DNA of 64,000 bases from Micrasema longulum (lineage: Eukaryota > Arthropoda > Insecta > Trichoptera > Brachycentridae). Position 1 is the first letter of the stretch. Each line of letters starts with the position of its first letter. The position numbers and the translations under genes are program-made. The DNA is taken from the NCBI GenBank assembly GCA_022494885.1, contig JAGVSM010000508.1:122201-186200 (forward strand), read 5' to 3'. A model generated the notes under the pieces. It was not told where the DNA came from and did no database searches. It worked only from the letters and a program-made list of their open reading frames with translations. Shown here piece after piece: positions 9,970-20,904 of the stretch.

Positions 9970-11175
9970 TAATGCAAACATTATTCGCTTCTATGCAGTT
10001 GCTTCCACGGTCAAGTATTGATAGCTACTTTTAAACGATATTATATTAGGAAAATAATGAATCGGGCCTTCAAGGAAACGGACTTGGAAGGAAAGCCTAA
10101 ATTCAGAGAATTTTGGAAAAACTTTAATAGATGAAACGCAATAAGCGATATTGAAGACTCGTGGGCTAAACTAGCAGTTTACAATGGAGTTCTGGTGCCA
10201 ACTCTATTGTATGGGAGTGAAGTATGGAATTGGAAAAATGATGATGAAAGTAGGTTCAATGCTGTCGAAATAAAAGTCGCTCAGGCAAATGTGTGGTAAA
10301 AAGATGTATAATAGGCGCAAATGTCGAGACCCGTGAACTGTGTAAGGCTGAGATATGTATTATCGACAGAATCAAGAAAGGGGTGCTGCGTTGGTTTGGA
10401 CATGTAGAGCGAATGGACAACGAAAGAACGGCTAAAAGGATATACGATGTGAGTATTGATGGATGCAGAAAACGAGAAAGGCCGAGAATGACATAGCACG
10501 ATCGAGTCCATCAAATACTTGAAGATGGACATGTCAAAAGTAGGAATAATCGGCGTGCATGAGAAAATGTATGAATGTAGAGGAAGCGAGGTCTGTATGC
10601 AAAGATATAGTGATTTGGCGTTCTATTCTCTCTGACTACCCCTGCAAGGAAACGGCGTGATGGTTTGTTTGTTTGTTTGTGGACTGAAAGAAAAGAAAGA
10701 GTCAAGAGTAAAAGGTTCCTGGAAACAGTTATGCTCCCAAATGATGAGTGATTTTTAAATTCTGAAGAAACTTTGGAATCTGTCGCAGACGAAATAGTTA
10801 GCCTCATATGAATCAACTAATCTTGGACGTCAACAACGAAGATGTTATTGAATTGATTAAATCTGACTCAGTCCCTCTGTCAAACGACTAGGTAATTAAT
10901 CAACCGCTGGTAAATGAAATAGACGATGAAAGTTTGGAAGAAGAAACTGGTAAAATCGTCAAGACTTTCGCGATCAAAAATATGAATGAAGCCTTCATCC
11001 GTCTTGACATTTTTTTTACTATCTTGGAAGAATGTGATCTCAGTGGCGATCAGATACCCCAAGTACGTATGATAGAAAGACACAGCAAGTTAAAGAACTC
11101 TTTATCAAGAAAATTGAGTGGTATTCAACCAACTCTTGACAAATTTGTAAAGAAACCACCCCTAAGCACCCGAAC
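9970..11175 (+). pseudogene. pogo/Tigger-like transposase, C-terminal half, split by an RTE insertion
   Basis: Left piece (9975-10170): GQVLIATFKRYY matches the conserved DQGVIATFKxYY of Tigger/CENP-B-type DDE transposases, followed by FREFWKNFN and AISDIEDSWA. Right piece (10690-11170): SWKQLCSQM, then LDVNNEDVIELI and EAFIRLDIFFTILEECD, ending IQPTLDKFVKK, the usual Tigger tail. In-frame stops (for example TAG near 10889) show it is dead. The catalytic core lies upstream of the recognisable part or is lost. The two halves are separated by the LINE at 10171-10678, flanked by a diverged duplication. Confidence 0.75.
10171..10678 (+). mobile_element. RTE-like LINE, 5'-truncated, (TTTG)n tail
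   Basis: Translation gives LAVYNGVLVPTLLYGSEVWN, then LRWFGHVERMDNERTAKRIY and a C-terminal NVEEARSVCKD-like block, the standard C-terminus of RTE-type ORF2. It has frameshifts and ends GGCGTGATGG(TTTG)n. It sits in the Tigger fossil between GTGGGCTAAA (10161-10170) and GTGGACTGAAA (10679-10689), a diverged target duplication. Confidence 0.8.
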
Positions 11176-11204
11176 ATATATAAATAAATATTTAAAATTT
11201 ATTT

Positions 11205-11335
11205 TTGATTCCTCGTCCCTAGGTTGGTCCCTAGACTAGCACCAAAAGGGTTAGACCGATCGTCTTACCTTCATGTTACAAAAAATGATCAAGATACGCT
11301 GCGATGATGTACCAATGCATCATTAAGTGCGGAAC
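11205..11335 (+). mobile_element. S2 SINE, 3' part
   Basis: It has the S2 body: CCCTAGACTAGCACC, GTCTTACCTTCATGTTAC, ATACGCTGCGATGATGTACC and GTGCGGAACGGGAA, as at 18634-18895 (reverse strand). The tRNA head is missing. It is joined directly to the antisense LINE tail at 11336. Confidence 0.7.
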
Positions 11336-11772
11336 GGGAATTATTTATTTATTTATTTAAATATACGCCCAATGGGCATTTTTAAGGACATATTTAAACA
11401 TAGAAAATTATTATAAAGGAAGAAAAACACAATGGTATATTATAGTAGTAGACTCGGTGGGAGTGGAAGCGGGAGAGAGTTGTTTATAATTGAATTTGAT
11501 TCAGTGATCGTTTGAAAGAAGACAACTTGTTATCAAAGAAATCAAGACTGGTATGTTTGTTAGCAGACCTAAGAATTCTGGGCATAGCGAAATATAAACC
11601 ATAGTTAGTTCTATGGCTATCTGTGTAAAAGAGTAAGTTTGCCTGAGGTTTCTAGTTGGGAGATTTTATTTTATTGAGCTCACTAGTTCGGGCGCATCAA
11701 ATAGTGAATTGAGAATTTTAAATAGGACTAGAAGGTCGGATATATTTCGAATGATATAATGATTGAAAAATA
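11336..11772 (-). pseudogene. LINE B: Jockey-like ORF2 C-terminus and 3' UTR
   Basis: Minus-strand translation: IRNISDLLVLFKILNSLFDA, then NLPTRNLRQTY, a frameshift, then MPRILRSANKHTSLDFFDNK and SSFKRSLNQIQL with a stop at 11484-11486. This is the [LPTRxLR ... CR/NxxSxLDFFDN] ending of a Jockey-type ORF2. The 3' UTR has ATGCCCATTGGGCGTATA and a (TAAA)n tail at 11336. The second copy is at 26696-27376. Confidence 0.75.
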
Positions 11773-11778
11773 AATATT

Positions 11779-11868
11779 GAAAAACACATCCCTCGACTTT
11801 TGAACATTTAACATTCGCGCATATTTTCAAGAACCAATTATGTGCGAAAGTCGAGGGTCTACTGTACA
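11779..11868. mobile_element. Short pogo/Tigger-type MITE
   Basis: About 90 bp, ending at ...GCGAAAGTCGAGGGTCTACTG on the plus strand, whose reverse CAGTAGACCCTCGACTTTCG is the typical Tigger TIR. The left end has the matching CCCTCGACTTT. The two ends pair as a hairpin. It is probably a deletion derivative mobilised by a pogo-like transposase. Confidence 0.65.
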
Positions 11869-12074
11869 TACATACATTTGAATACCTGGTAAGTGGCACG
11901 AGGCGTAAATAAATATATTTTTGGAACATTAATAATTATTCACAAACCAACTTCAAATTGTGCTCCCCTCTTCCTAGAATACTAAACGTAGGTATGTTAA
12001 TCTGTATGACCAATATTTATTATCATTTTACGTTTTTTATTTTGTTTAATGAAATTGTTTTAACAGAAAGTAGG

Positions 12075-12205
12075 CAATGATGACTGCCAACTGGTCCAAA
12101 AAGTTTAAAAATTGTAAAATTGCTTTCAGGCGTTGCCTGGTAGATACGTGAAATAATTCGTTCAGATGAATCTCTTCATGGCAATGGAGGTTTTAGCTCT
12201 TTAAA
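12075..12205. repeat. Repeat A fragment
   Basis: ATGACTGCCAACTGGTCC...GGCGTTGCCTGG...GAATCTCTTCATGGCAA and TTTTAGCTCTTTAA match the interior of the family A copy at 47770-48305. It is cut off at 12205 by the antisense RTE tail. Confidence 0.6.
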
Positions 12206-13065
12206 CAAACGAAACAAACAAACCATCACGCCGTTTCCCCGTAAGGGTAGGCAGAGAGAATAGAACGCCACAACACTCTATCTTTGCATATAGATCTCGC
12301 TTCCTCTACATTCATACATCTAAATCAAATGCACTTTCCACTCCCACTTTCCTTCCTTTCAATCATTCTTACCACTCCTTATCACCCTCCTTTTCCTTTC
12401 CACTCATCTCCTTTGTTTTGTCCATATTTATCTTATTTTAATATATAGTATATTTATTATTTATATAGTTTAACTTCAAGCCGTCGTCATTTTATTACAG
12501 CATTATTTAGTGAAAAACATATAATTGGATGGCAGGCCCCATCATGTATACAAGCATTTTATATAATTTATTTTTTTTTTTAATATTCATTTAACCTTGT
12601 AAGCATCTGTTTGTATCTGAAATAAATAAATAAAATCTCTCATGCATCAAGTGCGCCGATTATTCCAGACTTTGATATGTCCATCTTAGGGTATTTGTTG
12701 GATTTGGTCATGCCATGTCTCTTTCTGGTCTCCTCTATTTCTGCATCCATCAACATTCGCATTGTAAATATTCTAGCTGCTCCTCTCTGCTGTCCATTCC
12801 TTCTACATGTCCAAACCAGCGCAGAGCTCCTTCTTGATTTTGTCGATAATGCTTTGTCCCAGCCCTTTACATAATGTAATGGATCTCAACATTTGTGCAT
12901 CTATCGTAATATAGTTTTACTCAACATCGCCTTGAGAGATCGCATTTTCGACAAAGCATTTCTAGCCTACTTTCATCCTGTTTTTCCAAGTCCATACCTC
13001 TGCCGCTCCCATACATCAGGGACGGGACCAGGACTCCATTGTGAACTGCCAACTTTTATACCCAA
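12206..13065 (-). pseudogene. RTE-like LINE C-terminus, interrupted by a LINE 3' end
   Basis: Antisense copy. At 12206 it starts with the reversed (TTTG)n tail (AACAAACAAACC) and CATCACGCCGTTTCCCC, then continues to CTCTACATTCATACAT (12330). The RTE sequence resumes at about 12647 (CTCATGCATCAAGTGCGCCG) and runs to about 13065, where LAVHNGVLVP is still readable. The 12331-12646 segment is foreign. Frames are heavily broken. Confidence 0.75.
12331..12646 (+). mobile_element. Jockey-like LINE 3' UTR inserted in the RTE copy
   Basis: A pyrimidine-rich start (TTCCACTCCCACTTTCC...) similar to the 3' UTR after 33258, then AT-rich sequence ending TGTATCTGAAATAAATAAATAAA. It interrupts the RTE sequence; a short ATCT is shared by the two junctions. 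It has no coding part, so it is a strongly 5'-truncated insertion. Confidence 0.65.
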
Positions 13066-13069
13066 ACTT

Positions 13070-13545
13070 AAACACTTGAATTGCTGTACCAAAAACAAAA
13101 CTCGAAAATATTCAAACAACCTTTATGTCTCAAAGAGCCGGGAGTACGGCTAGGAATATTAACTGTAGTGCAAACCAAATGTCGCTTATATAATGTCCGC
13201 TTGACACCTATTAACTCGGGAATATTAGATCAAAAATATCCATAAACACAAAATGTATCATTACCAGTTGATTTTACGTACATGTATTCTAGATGTGGTA
13301 CCCAATTATTACTCAACCCCCCCCCCCCCCCACCCGTTTGCGTCTTGAGATATTTTATTTTACTGGGTGTCCGGTGGTATATTACATACCTATTTAAACC
13401 CGTTGTAACTTTTAAACGCAAGCAGCTAGAAGAATTTGGAGTACGGCGTTTTAATAACAAAATAACGGTTTTATTTACTACAACATTGGTTGAAAGAACG
13501 GTGTTGTTTCGCTATCGATTATGTGCTCCAACTATTCTGCCGTAA
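13070..13545. other. Unassigned, with a poly-C run at 13318-13331
   Basis: The C-run (about 14 Cs) opens an 87-codon chance frame. No family was recognised. The right part (13440-13545) may belong to the LINE whose tail resumes after the MITE at 13918. Confidence 0.35.
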
Positions 13546-13547
13546 TA

Positions 13548-13917
13548 AGCAAAAAGGCAGTTATTTGCGATATTCATATTTTGAGATATGACACTTTTTC
13601 GTATTTTTCAGCTTTAAGGAAATATAAAAAAACTGTTTTATTAACATTATTTTAATTAACATTACAAAAACTTATGATTATTCATAAGTATAAACACAGT
13701 ACGTAATTGTTTCTAAAGTATAAAACCTGTGTGCGTCATATTTTCACTGAGTTTTTGCTTACGGATCTTTATATATTAAAAATACATATTATCGTTTTTC
13801 GTACTTCAATTTTATTACTGCTCATTTCTTAATATCAAATAATTCGAAGATTCTTTTAAAACATAACCTCGTATTAAACTCATTTTGTTATTTTTGTCAA
13901 ATAACTGCCTTTTTGCT
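13548..13917. mobile_element. 370-bp MITE with TIRs and TA target duplication
   Basis: Perfect TIRs: AGCAAAAAGGCAGTTATTTG at 13548-13567 and its reverse complement at 13898-13917, with TA on both sides (13546-13547, 13918-13919). The interior is AT-rich and non-coding. TA duplication and size fit a Tc1/mariner-derived MITE. Confidence 0.85.
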
Positions 13918-14180
13918 TATGATGGCCGTATTGTGTTCCTACAGCAAAAGCGAGCAATTATGAAGCAAGTAGTGTTATCACTCCTGGCTTGAAGATGATA
14001 CACTCGTCATGTCTGCTTAGATCGTGCTATTACCATACCAATTTTTAATTTTGTACATTTTCTGAGATTATTTAGATGAAGTTCAGACACAGTACATAAA
14101 TCTTTAATGCCAATCCATTGGAGCTTTTGTACCTCTGCCAATTGGCTTTAAAACGAATGTGAAATGATGCTGAGGAGCCT
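13918..14180 (+). pseudogene. LINE ORF2 end and 3' UTR (family of 56441)
   Basis: IVFLQQKRAIMKQVVLSLL before a stop matches DVFLQQRQAFKKQAVLSLL at 56700-56770. The 3' UTR also has a CTCTGCCAATTGGCTTTAAA end similar to the 56880 region. The upstream coding part is missing or unrecognisable next to the MITE. Confidence 0.55.
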
Positions 14181-15750
14181 TATATTACCAAGTAACATTT
14201 TCCTGGGTGTGTATTTATAATTCCTAACAAAAGTTTTTGACTGGTAAAGTCAACCTTCCATTGTTTTTTCGGGCTGAAATTCAGATGGATTTTATTAGAA
14301 AAATAAATTCGGGGTGTATAAAAATAACTAATTCTGGGAGTTATTCAGCTGTAAAGCTTTTGGGACAGCAAAAACATTTCAGGAGTTAAGTGCCAAAATA
14401 CGTAGGTGGCTGTTTAATAGACTTACGCTTAAACCATCTGTTGATTTTGCGTTTGTATTTTCAAAGTAAAATAAATATTTACATCATTTATGACAGATAC
14501 ACAAATAAAGGCCAGTTATAATTGTTATCAAAACAACCGTAGCGTTTTGCATTTAGCTGCCATGCATAAAGACAGTTTGATTCCTGGGAAAAATGAAATA
14601 AAAATTTATACCGCTTTTAAATGACGTATTTTTTAGTCTTCATCTTCTGCAACCTAATTTTAATATTCTTGTATTTATTTAAGTTTATTAAAAAAAAGTC
14701 TCGGTGGAGTTCATTGTAATTTATTATAAAAATTAAAGACAAGTGATATTTAATTTACAGACATTAGGTTCACCGGGCTGGGAAAATGAAGATGATTATG
14801 AAAAAAAGAGCCACAATGTTATTTTGTATTCATACTGAGGGGAGGGGGCGGTTGGTATGCTGAAAAGCACTTGATTGAAGAAATTTGACGTTAAGGACAA
14901 AAAGTAGACAAATTGAATTTAATTCATTGAAACATTTTTTTTTATGTAGTTTTTTCGATTTTATGTTATTTATTGTCAGTTCTTGATGGAATTCCATTGT
15001 TATAATACATAAAAATCTCCATTGAACGAGTTACTGAGATATTTGCGAAAAACTTTGAAAAAAGAATTGTGAGATTTCTAATTATGCTTCACTAACTCAA
15101 TGGAAAATGCTAAGTTTGCGGTGTCAAGTAGAATAATTTAAATCTGTTTTTGCAAGATTTAGAGACGGTTTTGAATAACGCTATTATTTAGGTAGGTTTT
15201 AATGTATAGTTTTTTTGGCATCAATAACTAATTTTCCGTTTTTGGTGGAGATTTCTAAGTTTGCTTCCAACACTCTCATCTATTGTATTTAATTTTTCAA
15301 CCATTTCCTGCCCATGGTATCAAAAAACTATGTTTTTTTCGTTAAGGTGTGGTTGGAAGTTGAATAAGACGATTTTTTTCTAAAAATATTTTGATGGTGG
15401 TTTTTTAACAATGGGACTTTCCGGTCCCTTGCGGCAGTAAGTACGAGAACTTATTTTAAAAAAACGCCAAGCAATATTTTGATACTCATTTATACAATTA
15501 TTCTTATCACCGCATCATAAATATTTTTTACAACGTAAGCACGATAAGTAAAGCCTTGATATCGACCTCTTTTCTCCCCGAATACAGGCCGCTGTACTCC
15601 CCTTTTCCTAGGCAAACATCATCGAGAACAGACATATGAGTCGTCCTTCTTTGTTCAAATGTCATGGGTAACAAGACTTGCGTTTTTGAGACTAAATTTT
15701 ATAGGACTTCAGTACTTCGACGATAGCTCGAGGCGTCTCCAACACATATT
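14180..15750. other. Unassigned AT-rich stretch
   Basis: No ORF above chance, no tRNA-like box, and no repeat shared with the rest of the window was seen. Confidence 0.45.
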
Positions 15751-16320
15751 TTATTTCGTTATTTTATTTTATTTAATTATATTTTATATTATTTTATTTT
15801 ATTATATTTTATTTTATTTTATTTTATTTTATCTTATTTTATCTTATTTTATCTTATTTTATCTTATTTTATTTTATTTTATTTTATCTTATTTTATCTC
15901 ATTTTATCTCATTTTATCTCAATTTATCTCATTTTATCTTATTTTATATTATTTTATCTTATTTTATTTTATTTTATTTTATTTTATTTTATTTTATTTT
16001 ATTTTATTTTATTTTATTTTATTTTATTTTATTTTATTTTATTTTATTTTATTTTATTTTGTTTTGTTTTATTTTATTTTATTTTATTTTATTTTATTTT
16101 ATTTTATTTTATTTTATTTTATTTTATTTTATTTTATTTTATTTTATTTTATTTTATTTTATTTTATTTTATTTTATTTTATTTTATTTTATTTTTGATT
16201 AATTGGTATTTTTTTTATTTTTTTTATTATTATTTTATTTTATTTTATTTTATTTTATTTTATTTTATTTTATTTCATTTTATTTTATTTTATTTTATTT
16301 TATTTTCTTTTATTTTATTT
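15750..16320. repeat. (TTTTA)n microsatellite array, about 570 bp
   Basis: Almost pure TTTTA/ATTTT units with a few TTTTATC variants near 15830-15950 and a TTGATTAATTGG break at 16195-16206. It produces a 179-codon low-complexity frame that is not a gene. It lies exactly where LINE C1 (antisense) should have its AAAAT tail, so the array probably grew from a retroelement tail. Confidence 0.95.
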
Positions 16321-16727
16321 GGGAAATGAACAGTTCTACATACATATTTACTGTAAACAAACAAATATAGTGTATAAACTCAGAACTAATATCAGATTTC
16401 CACAAAGTATACAAAGTTAGTAAAGAAAATATATTACATATTAAATAAATACAAATAAGTTCATACATATAAAAATGTTATTTTCATGTACTCGTAAAGA
16501 TTTTTTGAATATTTTTTTAAAAAACAGTAAGTTATTGTAAATTGGGCGAGATTAGGACAAAGATGCTTGAATAGAGGATAAGGAGGGGAAGGGAGATGTA
16601 CATATTTATTATTATAATGTCTACCAAGCTACATAATGCATTTTAAGTGTAAATTTTAAATCTGACAGAGTGATGTTTGTGTAATCTATATCTTTAAATT
16701 TTGTTTTGTACACTGAAAAAGTCCTAA
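16321..16727 (-). repeat. LINE C 3' UTR, copy 1
   Basis: Homologous over about 400 bp to 26891-27267 and 39853-40290 (for example CAGTTCTACATACATATTT and TAAATCTGACAGAGTGATGT). Copy 3 continues into an ORF2 C-terminus at 40627, showing that family C is a LINE 3' UTR in antisense here. Confidence 0.75.
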
Positions 16728-16729
16728 TA

Positions 16730-17265
16730 TACAATATATATATATACAAATATAAAATAAACTGATAAATATTACAGTAATTGCATCATAAACTCAGTAA
16801 ACAATAAATAAAAGCAACTTTGAAGCACCTGCCTAGTGTAAAATCTGCAAAAAACGTATTATTGTTGAGCAAAAAAACAAATGTTTCGAAATATTACCGG
16901 TATTGTTATAAATGCCGCCATTTTAAAAATATGCGGAATAAACAGTAATTTATTTTGGTGCTACGTGTGTAAGTAAATCTAAAAGTTCTACTTGGCAGAA
17001 TATTATACAAAATTATTAAATGTATTTAGATACAGATAATAAACTTAGCATGACTTACTAGTCCGTCAAGCAGAAAAGGGTTTCAACTGTATGAATATGA
17101 AATACATGTAATAAAATATTAAACTTTAATCCTTTATAACGACAATGTAACATTTTGACCCCCGTCCATTGACATAATATTATGTCAATGCCCCTGTATT
17201 TTCATAAAATTAAGCCTTGACTAGAAACAGTTGGACGTGCTCAAAATATTGTTAAAACATTTTGT
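16730..17265. other. Unassigned AT-rich stretch
   Basis: It contains a TATATA run near 16735 and a 20-bp inverted phrase, TTGACATAATATTATGTCAA, at 17169-17188 (perfect palindrome). No gene seen. Confidence 0.4.
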
Positions 17266-17269
17266 AAAT

Positions 17270-17746
17270 AAGACCATATTAGTGAAATAGTTAAACGAAT
17301 TAGAAAATGTATCAACATATTTATTAGATTAAGGAATATTTAAAAAATGAATAATGTAAGAATGGATTTTTACTCAATCTTTGTTACAATATGGTATTGT
17401 AGGATGGTGTGCTTTATTAGCCAATATATTAAACCCTCTTAAAATAGTACAAATAATTATTATTAAAGTAATTCTAAAGAAACCCTCAATATTCAATACG
17501 GAAAGTCTTTTTAAAATATTTAAGGTTCATACAGTAGACACTCTTAAAACAAATTCCATATTACAAATATATAAAAAATTAAAAATAAAAGAATTTGAGA
17601 TGAATAAGTCACTCAGATACCAACAAAATATTAAAATTCCTATATTCCAAACAAGTCATGGTCAAAATAGCTTTGTTTTTGTAGGTGTAAATTTTTTTAT
17701 TAATCTTCCCAATGAACTAAAAACTATAAAAAATAATATATGAACA
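17270..17746 (+). pseudogene. LINE ORF2 C-terminus
   Basis: HISEIVKRIRKCINIFIRLR then, after a shift, FTQSLLQYGIVGW, then a 120-codon open frame with LKIVQIIIIKVILKKP, LFKIFKVHTVDTLKTN and FFINLPNELKTIKNNI. The order (YGI.W, aliphatic K-rich helix, NLPxELK) is that of the C-terminal third of a LINE reverse transcriptase. It is 5'-truncated, with one frameshift. A- and K-rich codon use differs from the other LINEs in the window. Confidence 0.7.
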
Positions 17747-17789
17747 CGTGTAAAAACTACATTAAATTTTAATTAGTATGAATGTATTA

Positions 17790-18625
17790 TTGTTTTATGT
17801 TTTTTCTTTATATATCCTATGTTTTTATTTTTTTCTCGTGTACTCGTATTTAAAATTATATAAACTCTTATAATAAACAATAAACAACTACAACAGTGTA
17901 AGTCACTCTCCAAGTACAAGAGTTTGTCTCTTTTTCGAAGAGTTACAGTGATAACATTTACTAGATGTGTAAAAGTAGATATGTTCACATTTTTTTTTAA
18001 AACATGTACCTTTTATAAAATTTATCAATAAAAAAAAAAATAAAAAAAATATTACCGTCATATAATAACAGGTATTTATTTTGCGCATCATAACTCGTTG
18101 TTTAATATTAATTTTGCAACTAGGTGCGTCTTCAAGTTTTTGGTAACAATCCCAATTAACAACCTGTTTGAGGATTCAATTTAAACACTAAAAGCTGCAT
18201 GGCTAACGAGAAAATATGAATACATAAAAAATAAGAAAATTTTCTATCAAACTCGTGTTATTCTCTTTTCTTCTTTTTCTGCTTTCTACGGAGGGCTTTC
18301 ACCCCTCTTGAAGCTTTTCGTCGTTCCTTCACCATCTCAATTTATTTTCATCCCGCTCTTATTTCATTATTTTAATAATTCATTACTGATAAGGTGTATA
18401 GCTCGGGGCTAAAATGTTCTTCATAACTTTTCTTATCTCTTCTATTTTCGTACAATATTCTATACACAGGTTGTTTTATAAAATAGATGATTTATAATTA
18501 TCATTACTGGTTTAATTATTCCTCTGAAACCTAAATTAAATCTTGCAGTTGTAAAAAATATTTATTGAAGAGAATTATTATGAAAAATAGTTGAAAATTA
18601 GAAAAATAAATAACAGTTACAATCA
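17790..18625. other. Unassigned AT-rich stretch
   Basis: Nothing recognised; poly-A/T tracts near 18020-18050. Confidence 0.4.
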
Positions 18626-18627
18626 CC

Positions 18628-18895
18628 ACCATCATCATCATAATTCCCTTTCCGCACCCTAAGATGCATAGGGCACTGCATTGGTACACCGATCGCAGCG
18701 TATTCTGCTCATTTTTTTTACATGAAGGTAAGGTGATCAGTCTTACTCTTCAGGTACCAGTTTAGAGACTATGAAATATTTTAGTGCAAAAACACCTTTT
18801 TAAATAATGTTTCATATCAACCATGTCGGGAATCGAACCCGAGATCTCTTGCATCGTAGGCAAATGCGATGATCATTACACCACGAGGCCGACAA
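18628..18895 (-). mobile_element. S2 tRNA-derived SINE, full copy
   Basis: On the minus strand: head GGCCTCGTGGTGTAATGATC, B-box GGTTCGATTCCC, a body with TAGTCTCTAAACTGGTACC and AAGACTGATCACCTTACC, and the end GGGTGCGGAAAGGGAATTA followed by (TGA)n. This is the best copy of the family; others lie at 11205, 25566, 39170, 58495, 59040 and 61612. Confidence 0.85.
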
Positions 18896-18989
18896 ACATC
18901 ATAAAATAATATTATTATTATAATTTCCTTTTTACCAATTGCAAATACAAAACTATAATCCATTTTATTCCATAAAAGTAACAGTTATA

Positions 18990-19175
18990 ATACAATCGGG
19001 TTGTGGTCCAGTGGCTAGCGTTTTGGACTCACGGCTCAAAGGTCCGTGGTTCGTTCCCCACTCTACCCCAACTTGGTTTCCATTTTCTAATGGTGAGTTA
19101 TTTATAACTCGTTGAAAATGGCCCTCAAAATAAAATATTTGAGTAAATCAGAAGAACGCAAATATTTCTTTTTCC
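18990..19175 (+). mobile_element. S3 tRNA-derived SINE
   Basis: Head GGTTGTGGTCCAGTGGCTAG, degenerate B-box GTGGTTCGTTCCCC, body with GAGTTATTTATAACTCGTTG and GAAAATGGCC, and an end rich in AACGCAAATATTT. Related copies are at 38942, 41755 and 44718. Confidence 0.8.
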
Positions 19176-19199
19176 CATTTAAAAAATTAAAATATTCAA

Positions 19200-20450
19200 A
19201 TAACATAGGTACATAAATTCGAACATATTATTAGGTCACTGGAAAGTTCACATTAATTTGACCTTAAATAATCCAAATTATAGCGGAAGGAATCGGGTTC
19301 TCTAACGAAAGTCGAACTGTCAAAATGTGAATGTCATTTTAGGCGGGATCCGAGATTGCAACCTAGCGGACACAAATATTTTACCTTAGAAAATGTTGCC
19401 AGAAATTAGAAAACAAAGAACCGTTCTTTTTTAAAAAATAATTATGGGATTAATAAAATCGCAAAATTAGTGTTCGTTTGAATATACATACGGTCTCAAA
19501 AGTCTCACTGTCTTGAAATTTTTAATCCGCGATGGATTCTTACAGCTTTGTTAGAATACTTATTTATGTTTTTTTTATGTATCTATATTGGTGAATTTAC
19601 TGTTTTAAGCAATATCTTCAAAGCAACCAAAAATATACTAAGTTTTAGTAAATATTTGCATATGATCATTTACTGATTTTTTTGGGTCTAATATCTTCAG
19701 GTCCTAGTTTTATTTCTCACACAAAACCGTACACTTACCCCTCTGGTCACACACGGGGGGGTTTACAAGGAATATGAATTTTAAAATATAATTTTCACTG
19801 TTACATTTCTTTGATTGGCGGAGATAAGAGTTTAACTGGAAAAGTGTAACTTTTCAGGAGAGTAAAATAACGCTATATGAAACTTATTTGTTAGCTACGG
19901 AACCTATATTTTTCGAAATGGGTTATTATTTACAGATAATTTGATCTGTGTAACTACATTAATGTAATTTTTGCAAATGACAGAAATATTCTACTTTACA
20001 CTACTTGAACCATTAAAAACAGAAAAAAATGAGTCTATTTATACTACTAGAACTAACTTATACAATTTGTACCACTCAGTTAATGGTAGAAATGAGTCAA
20101 CTTATATTACTGAAACTATCTTGTACTATTTGTGTTAATACCCATACTTATTTAATGAAAACCAAAGTTTAATAGGCACAACGTTGTATATTTATGTTTT
20201 GAGGAGTCGTATAAGTGTACTGTTAACCATTGATTTAGGCAAACGCAAGGAAATTTTTCTCATATATGTCACGTCTTAAAATGAACAAAAATGCAGTTTT
20301 TCTGTTATGTCCGCCCATCAAAGATTTCACAGTTCTTGGACAAGATCTGAAGCGTGAGACTAATTATCTTGTCGTAGAGTAATAATCATTAAGATTACCT
20401 GGAAATAAAGTACTAAAGATTCTACGAAAACATTAGTTGTATTAAACGCT
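19200..20450. other. Unassigned AT-rich stretch
   Basis: No coding or repeat signal recognised. A mildly GC-richer patch at 19255-19375 has no open frame of note. Confidence 0.4.
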
Positions 20451-20479
20451 GACGTGGTAATGAAACAGGTTGCATTTTA

Positions 20480-20700
20480 TCAGCCTGTTTTTGTCGTCGG
20501 GACGCCTGGCGCCGCGCCGACGCGCCGGTCGTGACGTCTGCATTGAGCTGGGCCCCTGTCAACTCATTCTACGTTTCACCCTTTTTACAATGACTAATAC
20601 AGGGGTTTCGCCGTCATATAAAATGCAAGTATATTGTTAAAATTGAATGCGCCGTTTGCACGAATCACGCAACAGTCACTCACTGGCAATCATAATAAAT
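20480..20700 (+). promoter_or_regulatory. CpG-rich promoter-like patch
   Basis: GACGCCTGGCGCCGCGCCGA and neighbours form the most CpG-dense stretch in the window. It has a CRE-like GTGACGTCTG near 20532, TATAAAA at 20617-20623 and an arthropod-initiator-like ACAGTCACT at 20672. Spacing from TATA to that initiator is about 55 bp, longer than the usual 30, and no exon can be traced downstream, so this is only a candidate. It could be a GC-rich repeat edge. Confidence 0.3.
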
Positions 20701-20904
20701 GTGACTTTAAAAATAACCTGTGTTGTATAAATATAATTACAATCTCGGTGTGATGGTTTTCATGTTTATTTGATTTCTTGTGTGTTGTTTTTATCATCAA
20801 AATTTGTTTGCAAGATTTTCTTTGTTAATCAATTTTATCTTAATCAGATTTCCCATCAAAGATACTACATATTTGACACAAATACTTACAGAGGGATGAA
20901 TGAC

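Noticed and set aside
13282..13545. 87-codon frame beginning after a proline run
   Set aside because: The prolines come from a poly-C tract; no conserved motif.
15659..16198. 179-codon open frame, longest near 16 kb
   Set aside because: It is the translation of a TTTTA microsatellite (FYFILF repeats), not a gene.
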